The position numbers and the translations under genes were made by a program. DNA of 6,294 bases from an uncultured Collinsella sp. (GTDB lineage: Bacteria > Actinomycetota > Coriobacteriia > Coriobacteriales > Coriobacteriaceae). Below, piece after piece: positions 1 through 5,223 of the stretch (the first letter of the stretch is position 1; each line of letters begins with the position of its first letter). The notes beneath the pieces are model-generated. The model did not search any database, had not been told where the DNA came from, and was given only the letters and a program-made list of their open reading frames with translations. Where the stretch lies: contig UQZM01000080.1 in the NCBI GenBank assembly GCA_900545615.1, forward strand, positions 1 to 6,294. Direction: 5' to 3'.

Positions 1-479
1 GCGGCGATCTCGTCGATGGAGAGCTCGCGCGAGAGGGTCACGCGGTCGGCGCCCTGCTCGCGGCACCAAAGCGTTCCGCGGTCGTCATGGATGTTCGCCT
101 GGGTCGAGATGTGCGTCTCGATGCCGGGCATGGCGCGCTTGACCTCAAAGAACAGACCCCAGTCCTGGATAATGAAGGCATCGGCGCCCAGCGTGGAGCA
201 GCGATGGATGAGTTGCAGCGCATCGCTCATCTCGGACTGCTTGATGACGATGTTTACCGTGACGTAGACGCGCGACCCGGCTAGATGCGCGGCGCGGCAG
301 GCTTGCTCAAAGGCCTCGTCGGTAAAGTTGGTTGCCTTGCGGCGGGCGTTGAAGCTGCCCATGCCGCAGTAGATGGCGTCTGCCCCGGCAGCGAGCGCGG
401 CGGCAAAGGGCTCCGGGCCTCCGGCGGGGGCCAAGAGCTCGGGTCTGCGGTTGGTGGTTCGACTGGCGGTTGCGGTCAT
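1..479 (-). CDS. Peptidase U32 family protein, N-terminal part (runs off left edge)
   Basis: My reverse-strand translation gives 159 open codons from an ATG at 479 to the window edge, with no stop. Near the N-terminus (residues 13-52) are the U32 hallmarks: PELLAPAGGPEPF, then GADAIYCGM, then SFNARRKATNF. A TIM-barrel-like alternation continues through VYVTVNIVIKQ, LGADAFIIQD and ETHISTQANIHD. U32 proteins were once called collagenase-like peptidases. Characterised members (RlhA, TrhP/YegQ, UbiU/UbiV) are instead Fe-S proteins that hydroxylate rRNA, tRNA or ubiquinone precursors, so an RNA-modification role is more likely than proteolysis. The cysteines that bind the cluster lie further along the family and are outside the window, so the subfamily cannot be settled. 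A purine-rich AAAGGCAGG just upstream supports this start. The gene is divergent from ridA and not obviously part of the purine cluster. The family call is confident; the exact substrate is unknown. Confidence 0.9.
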   Translation of the reverse strand, partial: MTATASRTTNRRPELLAPAGGPEPFAAALAAGADAIYCGMGSFNARRKATNFTDEAFEQACRAAHLAGSRVYVTVNIVIKQSEMSDALQLIHRCSTLGADAFIIQDWGLFFEVKRAMPGIETHISTQANIHDDRGTLWCREQGADRVTLSRELSIDEIA

Positions 480-511
480 ATCCTGCCTTTCAAAATGCTC
501 AGATAATCAAA

Positions 512-517
512 AGTATA
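512..517 (-). promoter_or_regulatory. Possible -10 box for the U32 gene
   Basis: On the minus strand this reads TATACT, five of six bases of the TATAAT consensus, about 33 bases upstream of the U32 start codon. No convincing -35 hexamer lies 16-18 bases further upstream (ATCGCC at 17 bp), so the call is weak. Confidence 0.25.
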
Positions 518-661
518 GTGGCGCCGTTGCGGCAGGCGATGCCCGTGCTCCAAGCGGGATAAAGTCTTCAGCAGCTTGGGCTGGCTGACCCCGTGGAGAA
601 CCGTTCAGCTGCCAACGGGCGCCGTTGGGCGATAAAATATTCTCGCAGCGTGATAATTATC

Positions 662-690
662 TTGCATCGTGCGGAAACCTTGAGTACTAT
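662..690 (+). promoter_or_regulatory. Candidate sigma-70-type promoter for ridA
   Basis: TTGCAT (662-667) and TACTAT (685-690) are separated by exactly 17 bases. The hexamers match 3/6 and 4/6 of the TTGACA and TATAAT consensus, so the optimal spacing carries much of the weight. Transcription would start near 697, giving a leader of about 80 bases to the ridA start. The palindrome GATAATTATC directly abuts the -35, where a regulator could affect polymerase binding. Confidence 0.4.
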
Positions 691-778
691 CCCAATCAAG
701 CGCGGTGTTCAGACCGAACTGTGCCTCCCGGTGCGAACGCCGCGCTCACGCTCTCTATCTGATCGTAAGGAGAAAAAC

Positions 779-1156
779 ATGAGCAAGACCGTCGTGTCTT
801 CCGATAACGCACCCGCAGCCATCGGCCCGTATTCCCCCGGCATCCAGACCGGCAACATGGTGTTCCTGTCCGGCCAGCTGGGCATCGACCCCGCAACCGG
901 CAAGATGCCCGAGGGCGTCGAGGCCCAGGCTAAGCAGTCCCTTGCCAACGTCGAGGCCCTGCTGACCGCTGCCGGCGCCACCTTTGCCGATGTCGTCAAG
1001 ACCACGGTCTACCTGGCCGACATTGCCGACTTCGCTGCCGTGAACGAGATCTACGCCTCCAAGTTCGAGGCCCCGTTCCCCGCGCGCAGCGCCTTCCAGG
1101 TTGCCGCCCTTCCGGCTGGCGGTCTGGTTGAGATCGAGGTCGTCGCCGCTCTCTAA
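779..1156 (+). CDS. ridA: RidA family reactive intermediate deaminase
   Basis: A 125-residue protein, the usual length for RidA (YjgF/YER057c/UK114), a small cytosolic trimer that hydrolyses 2-aminoacrylate and related enamines/imines to 2-keto acids and ammonia, protecting PLP enzymes. Visible signatures are APAAIGPYSPG (residues 11-21), VFLSGQLGIDP (28-38), VKTTVYLADIADFAAVN (73-89) and the C-terminal PARSAFQVAALPAGGLVEIE (101-120). Arg103, which anchors the substrate carboxylate, and Glu118 match Arg105 and Glu120 of E. coli RidA; Tyr18 and Asn89 also fit the site. The position of E. coli Cys107 is Ala105 here, a change tolerated in the family. The start is set by TAAGGAG at 766-772, six bases before the ATG; the same frame is open upstream to 593, but without a ribosome site. 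It appears to be a single-gene unit, with its own promoter candidate and a strong terminator after the stop. It may detoxify 2-aminoacrylate from PLP-dependent lyases; that link is inferred. Confidence 0.96.
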   Translation: MSKTVVSSDNAPAAIGPYSPGIQTGNMVFLSGQLGIDPATGKMPEGVEAQAKQSLANVEALLTAAGATFADVVKTTVYLADIADFAAVNEIYASKFEAPFPARSAFQVAALPAGGLVEIEVVAAL

Positions 1157-1186
1157 GGCGTTGGCAACAACTAAACATGACATGCA

Positions 1187-1224
1187 AAAAGACCCTGCAG
1201 CGCGTGCGAGCTGCAGGGTCTTTT
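1187..1224. terminator. Bidirectional intrinsic terminator between ridA and the regulator gene
   Basis: A perfect 15-bp stem, AAAAGACCCTGCAGC (1187-1201) pairing with GCTGCAGGGTCTTTT (1210-1224), closes an 8-base loop. The A-tract on the left and T-tract on the right give a run of U after the stem on either strand. It lies 30 bases after the ridA stop and 44 bases past the regulator stop, so it suits two convergent genes and insulates them from each other. Confidence 0.93.
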
Positions 1225-1268
1225 GTCAAGTGACGGGTCGCTTGTGGAGCCGCGCTCCATTTTGTTCG

Positions 1269-1925
1269 TTAGCCCTCCTTGCGAACTTTTTGCAGGTAGC
1301 GGTAGACGCTGGGCTCCGAGATGCCCAGCGCGGTGGCGGCGCAGGCCACGGCACCCTTGAGCATGAACACCCCGTTGCCGTTGAGGTGGCGAATGACGTC
1401 CACGCGGTCGCTCTGACCAAGTGACGCTACGTCCAGCCCGCGCGCGCTCAGCAACTCGGCAATGCTGCGGTCGATGAGCTCCTGTGTGGACTCCGAAAGG
1501 CTTTCGACCTCGATAGGGGCGGGCTCCGTGCGCGTCGGCGCCGCGTCGAAGCACGCCATGAGCTGCTGCGCCATGGCGTTGATGGAGCGCACGGTCGAGA
1601 GGTCGGTGTTGACGCAGAGCATACCGACGATCTCGTCATTCTCGCGGATAAAGTACGTCGCTGACTGCAACGTCTTGCCGCCGGCGCCGCGGCCCTCGTA
1701 GCCCGTAATAAACGGCAGGTCGCGATACTTGGCGTCGTGCATGATCTTGAGCGCCAGATCGGTGGCGGGGCCGCCGACCTTGCGGCCGCTCACGATGCCG
1801 TTGCGAATATCGACGATGGCGTGGTCGGGATCCGAGAAATCGTGCAGCACGATTTCACTGTTTTTGCCGAGTATCTGCTCCAGAAAATCGACCATCGGCA
1901 AAAAGCGGCGTACGGTCTCGTTCAC
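1269..1925 (-). CDS. YheO/DauR-type transcriptional regulator (PAS_6 + HTH_22)
   Basis: A 218-residue cytosolic DNA-binding protein. Residues about 8-110 form the PAS-like sensory domain, with family signatures EIVLHDF (24-30), IVDIRNGIVSGRKVGGPATD (37-56), GKTLQSATYFIREND (83-97) and VGMLCVNTDLS (100-110). Residues about 125-148 are a variable linker. The C-terminal helix-turn-helix (about 172-215) carries GVFMLKGAVACAATALGIS (185-203), followed by EPSVYRYLQKV. Known members include E. coli YheO and Pseudomonas DauR, a repressor of D-arginine catabolism; the ligand here is unknown. The start is the GTG at 1925, because AAAGGAG (1932-1938 on the minus strand) lies six bases upstream and the protein then begins at the family's normal N-terminus. 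An in-frame ATG at 1976 and another at 2066 would only add unconserved residues. It is divergent from the permease-ssnA-ygfK run, which makes it the likely local regulator of that run and perhaps a sensor of a purine or breakdown product. That role is inferred. Confidence 0.92.
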   Translation of the reverse strand: MNETVRRFLPMVDFLEQILGKNSEIVLHDFSDPDHAIVDIRNGIVSGRKVGGPATDLALKIMHDAKYRDLPFITGYEGRGAGGKTLQSATYFIRENDEIVGMLCVNTDLSTVRSINAMAQQLMACFDAAPTRTEPAPIEVESLSESTQELIDRSIAELLSARGLDVASLGQSDRVDVIRHLNGNGVFMLKGAVACAATALGISEPSVYRYLQKVRKEG

Positions 1926-2058
1926 GGGCAACTCCTTTGGGTGAAATCGGAAATGTTCATAACAATTTTTTCTCATGGTAACACGCTGCCCATCATCTCG
2001 TATATCCGCAGGTACGTTGCGTAATACAGATGAGCGGTAGATATTTGGCGGTAAACGG

Positions 2059-2093
2059 TTGACCAAAAGAAAAGTTAGATGTTATTTTGACCA
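2059..2093 (+). repeat. Tandem TTGACCA motifs, candidate operator half-sites
   Basis: TTGACCA occurs at 2059-2065 and again at 2087-2093, start to start 28 bases. The core TGACC recurs at 2104-2108. The reverse complement TGGTCAA lies at 2271-2277, immediately before the permease ATG, and TGACC follows at 2279-2283, forming GGTCA-AA-TGACC around the start codon. The clustering in a divergent regulatory region suggests binding sites, possibly for the adjacent HTH regulator. Chance occurrence of such short words is not excluded. Confidence 0.3.
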
Positions 2094-2161
2094 GACACTC
2101 TCATGACCTGCGGAAATGCGTTATTTCAGCTGAAGAATAGTCTGATAACAAAAAATTATTA

Positions 2162-2190
2162 TTGAGAATGAGAATCATCTTTAATACGAT
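2162..2190 (+). promoter_or_regulatory. Candidate permease-operon promoter
   Basis: TTGAGA (2162-2167, 5/6 to consensus) and TACGAT (2185-2190, 4/6) are separated by an optimal 17 bases. The expected transcription start near 2197 gives a leader of about 80 bases. This is the best plus-strand promoter I see in the divergent region. It is overlapped by the Fur-like box listed separately, which would place a repressor directly over the -35. Confidence 0.55.
2163..2182 (+). promoter_or_regulatory. Fur-box-like operator
   Basis: TGAGAATGAGAATCA (2163-2177) matches the 7-1-7 Fur/PerR-type box TGATAATNATTATCA at 12 of 14 defined positions. The 19-base stretch 2164-2182 matches the classical GATAATGATAATCATTATC at 14 of 19. 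Fur-family proteins repress by covering -35/-10 elements, and this box covers the -35 and the first half of the promoter spacer. Whether this genome has a Fur-type protein that reads the box cannot be seen here. Confidence 0.45.
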
Positions 2191-2277
2191 ATGCAATGAA
2201 GGCACAACCTCAACCCCGCACTGCGTCACAATAGAGCGTTAGATGCGAAAACAACTACTTCGAGGATTGGTGGTCAA

Positions 2278-3672
2278 ATGACCCAGGAGACGGTTACGAA
2301 CGGCACTGAAGCCCTGTTCACTCGCGAAGGCATGCCTCCCGTTAAGGAAATGATCCCGTGTGCCCTTCAGCACGTACTGGCATCGTTTGCCGGCATCATT
2401 ACCCCGGCGGTCATCATGGCCGGCGTCTATGGCTTTAATAGCCAGCAGAGCACCGACATCATTCAGGTTGCGCTCATTCTTTCGGCAATCGACACGGCCC
2501 TTCAGGCCTTCGCTCCCTTCCGTCGCATCGGCGGCGGCCTGCCCATCGTCATGGGCGTTTCGTTCGCGTTCCTGCCGGCCCTGCAGGCCATGGGTGCCTC
2601 GGGCTTTAGCTTTGGTGCGCTGCTGGGTGGCGAGATCGTCGGCGGCGCCGTCGCGGTCCTCTTTGGTCTGGCCTACAGCAAGATCAAGTGGCTGTTCCCG
2701 CCCGTCGTGACCGGTACGGTCATCTTCTCCATCGGCGTTTCGCTGTATCCCACGGCCGTCAAGTATATGGCCGGCGGTATGGGTACGCCGCTGTGGGGCA
2801 CCCCGCAGGCCTGGTGCGTCGCTCTTATCACCTTCGCCGTGGTCTTTGCGCTCGCCAACTTTGGCAAGGGCACGCTCAAGCTGGGATCCGTGTTCTTTGG
2901 CATGATCGTCGGCATGATTGTCTCCATCCCCTTTGGCATGATCGACTTCTCCAGCGTCGCCACCGCTCAGGTCTTCGCCCTTCCCAAGCTCATGCCCTAC
3001 GCGCTCGAGTTTGATCCCGAGGTCTGCATTACCCTCGCCGTCGTGTTTCCCATGGTTGCTATCCAGGTTATCGGCGACGTCTCTGCCGCCTGCCTGGGCT
3101 CCATCGACCGTATGCCCACCGAGCGCGAGCTCTCCGGCGCTATCGTGTCCCAGGGCCTCACCTCTATGGTTGGCGGCCTGCTGGGCGGTCTTCCCACCAG
3201 CGCCCTTGGCCAGAACGTGGGCATCATCTGCTCCAACAAGGTCGTCAACAAGTGGGTCTTTGTGATCATCGCGGCCGTCTTTGCCATCGCCGGTCTGTTC
3301 CCGCAGCTCTCTGCCGTCCTTTCCGCTATCCCGCAGCCCGTCATCGGCGGCGCGACCGTCGGCGTCTTTGGCACCATCACCATGAACGGTGTGCGCATGT
3401 TCACCCGCGAGGGCCTCACGCAGCGCACTACCACCATCGTCGGTACCTCCGTCGTCTTTGGCCTGGGTATCTGGATGGCCAGCGGTTGCCTTGCCGGTGA
3501 GGGTATGCCCACCTGGGTGCCCACCGTCATCGGCTCCAATGCTGTAACCCCCACCGCCATCATGGCCATTGTCCTTAACCTGATCCTTCCGCAGACGCCG
3601 GTCGTGGCTCAGCACATCGATGCTGCCAAGGACGCTGCCGTGGATCTGGTCTTGCCCGAGAGCAAGAAGTAA
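2278..3672 (+). CDS. NCS2 family nucleobase (uracil/xanthine/urate-type) permease
   Basis: A 464-residue inner-membrane protein with about 12-14 hydrophobic segments, the normal NCS2 (uracil-xanthine permease) size. It should import a purine such as xanthine or urate, probably by proton symport. Family marks are the TM1 QH motif in CALQHVLASFAGIITPAVI (Gln31-His32), RRIGGGLPIVMGVSFAFLP, the TM8 motif IQVIGDVSA (262-270), GGLPTSALGQNVG (303-315, with Gln312-Asn313 as in purine carriers), and PQPVIGGATVGVFGTI. Unusually, the TM8 Glu of the E-x-x-G-[D/H] motif (Glu272 in XanQ, Glu241 in UraA) is Gln263, and the usual Asp of the following GDG/ADG-type motif (Asp304 in XanQ) is Gln292. The ATG at 2278 is the only reasonable start; its ribosome site is poor, with GAGG 12 bases away or GGTGG 4 bases away. 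Divergent from the PAS-HTH regulator and followed by ssnA and ygfK, so a purine substrate is much likelier than uracil. Exact substrate unproven. Confidence 0.94.
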   Translation: MTQETVTNGTEALFTREGMPPVKEMIPCALQHVLASFAGIITPAVIMAGVYGFNSQQSTDIIQVALILSAIDTALQAFAPFRRIGGGLPIVMGVSFAFLPALQAMGASGFSFGALLGGEIVGGAVAVLFGLAYSKIKWLFPPVVTGTVIFSIGVSLYPTAVKYMAGGMGTPLWGTPQAWCVALITFAVVFALANFGKGTLKLGSVFFGMIVGMIVSIPFGMIDFSSVATAQVFALPKLMPYALEFDPEVCITLAVVFPMVAIQVIGDVSAACLGSIDRMPTERELSGAIVSQGLTSMVGGLLGGLPTSALGQNVGIICSNKVVNKWVFVIIAAVFAIAGLFPQLSAVLSAIPQPVIGGATVGVFGTITMNGVRMFTREGLTQRTTTIVGTSVVFGLGIWMASGCLAGEGMPTWVPTVIGSNAVTPTAIMAIVLNLILPQTPVVAQHIDAAKDAAVDLVLPESKK

Positions 3673-3867
3673 CCAATTCGGTGCTATTCGTCGGCGGGCG
3701 CATCGCCTCGTCCGCCGACGTCATGCGGCGCCAAGCCGCACTTCAAAGGGTTTGTCCCTTTGGTGAAGCGTTGACGGGAGAGGGCCCGTTTCCGGTGTAG
3801 GCCGGCGCTTCGCACTCCGCCATGTCAGAGGTGTCAAACCCCGCCTCTGATGTCGAAGGGAGCATCC
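3673..3867 (+). other. Hairpin-rich spacer between permease and ssnA (possible structured leader)
   Basis: A 195-base non-coding stretch with successive inverted repeats: CGTCGGCGG (3689-3697) with CCGCCGACG (3712-3720); TGCGGC (3724-3729) with GCCGCA (3735-3740); CAAAGGG (3744-3750) with CCCTTTG (3756-3762); ACGGG (3774-3778) with CCCGT (3785-3789); CCGG (3792-3795) with CCGG (3802-3805); and TCAGAGG (3825-3831) with CCTCTGA (3844-3850). The last hairpin ends five bases before the ssnA ribosome site. None is followed by a T-run, so these are not intrinsic terminators. They could stabilise or process a polycistronic mRNA, or form a riboswitch or attenuator. I cannot assign a known riboswitch class by eye. 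Confidence 0.5.
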
Positions 3868-5223
3868 ATGCTTCTGGTCGCTAACGGTTCCGTCTTTACC
3901 CGCAACGCTCAGGCCCCGTTCATCCCCAACGGTGCGGTCGCCATTGACGGAGATACGATCGTCGAAGTGGGCCCCGAGTGCGAGCTCAAGGCCAAGTACC
4001 CGGATGCCGAGTACGTCGACGCCCAGGGCAACCTCATCATGCCCGGACTCATCAACTGCCACACCCACATCTACTCGGGTCTGGCCCGCGGCCTTGCCAT
4101 TAAGGGCTGCAACCCCACCAACTTCCTGGAGAATCTTGAGCAGCAGTGGTGGAAGATCGACGACAACCTGACGCTCGACGGCACCAAGGCCAGCGCCTAT
4201 GCCACGATTCTTGACTCCATCCGCGATGGCGTCACCACGATCTTCGATCACCATGCGAGCTTCTGCGAGATCCCGGGAAGCCTCTTTACCATTAAGGATG
4301 CAGCTCAGGAGCTGGGCATGCGTTCGTGCCTGTGCTACGAGGTCTCGGATCGCCGCGGCCAGGAAAAATGCGACCAGGCCATTGCCGAGAACGCCGAATT
4401 TGCCCAGTGGGCCGCCAAGGAGCGTCGCGATAACGACAACCACATGATCGCCGCCATGTTTGGCGGTCACGCCACCTTTACGCTGTCGGACGAGACCATG
4501 GACAAGATGGCCGAGGCCAACAACGGCCTGACCGGCTTCCACATCCATGTGTGCGAGGGCATGAATGACGTTTGGGACTCCCGCCTCAACCGCGGCGGCA
4601 TCAGCCCCGTCGAGCGCCTGCTGCAGCACAACCTGCTGGGTCCCGACACCATGCTGGGTCACTGCATCCACGTGACGCCTGCCGAGATGGATATCGTCAA
4701 GGAGTCCGGCACCTGGCTCGTCAACAACCCCGAATCCAATATGGGCAACGCCGTGGGCTGCGCCCCCGTGCTCGAGTTCTTCCGCCGCGGCATCCCCGTG
4801 TGCATGGGCACCGACGCCTACACCCACGACATGCTCGAGAGCCTTAAGGTCTTCCTGATCATTCAGCGCCACAACGCCGCCATGCCCAACGTGGGCTGGT
4901 GCGAGGCCATGACGATGCTGTTCGAGAACAACGCCAAGATGGCGAGCAAGTACTTCGATCGCAAGCTCGGCGTGCTCGAGGCCGGCGCTGCCGCCGACGT
5001 CATCGTTATGGACTACAAGCCCTTTACGCCGCTGAGCGAGGAGAACATCGACGGCCACATGCTCTTTGGCATGATGGGCAAAAACTGCCGCACCACCATC
5101 ATCAACGGCCGCGTCCTGTACAAGGATCGCGAGTTCGTTGGCATTGATGAGGACAAGATCAACGCGTGGACCATGGCTGAGTCCAAGAAGCTCTGGAGCA
5201 CGCTCAACGATCGCACCTACTAA
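3868..5223 (+). CDS. ssnA: SsnA-type amidohydrolase/aminohydrolase
   Basis: A 451-residue protein, close to E. coli SsnA (about 440). It belongs to the metal-dependent amidohydrolase superfamily with guanine deaminase and TrzN-like enzymes. A short N-terminal beta region (1-55, LLVANGSVFTRN) leads into a TIM barrel with the metal and catalytic set: His65-x-His67 in NCHTHIYSG, His225-x-His227-x-x-Glu230 in GFHIHVCEG, His265 and His268 in LGHCIHVTP, and Asp316 in MGTDAYTHD. The C-terminal beta strands include GVLEAGAAADVIVMDY (about 367-382). All expected metal ligands are present, so it should be active, hydrolysing a ring C-N bond or removing an amino group from a purine-derived intermediate; the exact substrate is unsettled. 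The start at 3868 has GAAGGGAG (3855-3862) five bases upstream; an in-frame ATG at 3850 lacks a ribosome site and lies in a hairpin arm. Together with ygfK just downstream it marks the anaerobic purine/urate catabolic cluster. Confidence 0.95.
   Translation: MLLVANGSVFTRNAQAPFIPNGAVAIDGDTIVEVGPECELKAKYPDAEYVDAQGNLIMPGLINCHTHIYSGLARGLAIKGCNPTNFLENLEQQWWKIDDNLTLDGTKASAYATILDSIRDGVTTIFDHHASFCEIPGSLFTIKDAAQELGMRSCLCYEVSDRRGQEKCDQAIAENAEFAQWAAKERRDNDNHMIAAMFGGHATFTLSDETMDKMAEANNGLTGFHIHVCEGMNDVWDSRLNRGGISPVERLLQHNLLGPDTMLGHCIHVTPAEMDIVKESGTWLVNNPESNMGNAVGCAPVLEFFRRGIPVCMGTDAYTHDMLESLKVFLIIQRHNAAMPNVGWCEAMTMLFENNAKMASKYFDRKLGVLEAGAAADVIVMDYKPFTPLSEENIDGHMLFGMMGKNCRTTIINGRVLYKDREFVGIDEDKINAWTMAESKKLWSTLNDRTY

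Larger units (their letters stand above)
480..778. other. Divergent intergenic region between the U32 gene and ridA
   Basis: About 300 bases without a convincing gene. The plus frame that ends as ridA stays open back to an ATG at 593, but that extension has no ribosome binding site and an arginine/serine-rich composition unlike RidA. The region holds a weak minus-strand -10 (512-517), a 7-bp inverted repeat with a 3-base spacer (CCAACGG at 612-618, CCGTTGG at 622-628), a perfect 10-bp palindrome GATAATTATC (652-661) abutting the likely ridA -35, and the ridA promoter candidate. The inverted repeats could be operators; nothing in the sequence identifies the protein that would bind them. Confidence 0.5.
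1926..2277. other. Divergent regulatory region between the regulator and the permease
   Basis: A 352-base non-coding stretch, AT-richer than the flanking genes, as expected for a control region. It contains the regulator's ribosome binding site (1932-1938), tandem TTGACCA motifs (2059-2065, 2087-2093), a promoter candidate for the permease (2162-2190) overlapped by a Fur-like box, and an inverted copy of the heptamer touching the permease start. A weak minus-strand promoter for the regulator may use TTGGTC (2061-2066) and TATCTA (2038-2043) with a 17-base spacer; if real, the TTGACCA motif would overlap the regulator's own -35. No small gene is convincing here. Confidence 0.6.

Noticed and set aside
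593..778. An N-terminal extension of ridA starting at 593
   Set aside because: The extension is not RidA-like and has no ribosome site, while TAAGGAG sits six bases before the ATG at 779, where the family begins.
1101..1424. A 107-codon plus-strand frame across the ridA end and the terminator
   Set aside because: It overlaps ridA out of frame, crosses the terminator hairpin and runs antisense into the regulator; no ribosome site or domain.
1926..2066. An N-terminal extension of the regulator from an ATG at 2066 or 1976
   Set aside because: AAAGGAG lies six bases before the GTG at 1925, and the added residues match nothing in the family.
2239..3615. A 458-codon open frame on the minus strand, antisense to the permease
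   Set aside because: Composition is Gly/Asp/His/Lys-rich with no recognisable domain, as expected when a GC-rich gene with C/G third positions is read in reverse. The plus strand encodes a clear NCS2 permease.
3689..3720. Intrinsic terminator after the permease
   Set aside because: The stem is strong but is followed by TCATGCGG rather than a T-run, so termination is unlikely without Rho.
3721..5058. A 445-codon open frame on the minus strand, antisense to ssnA
   Set aside because: Low-complexity Val/Gly/His-rich product without family motifs; the plus strand encodes SsnA with all metal ligands.
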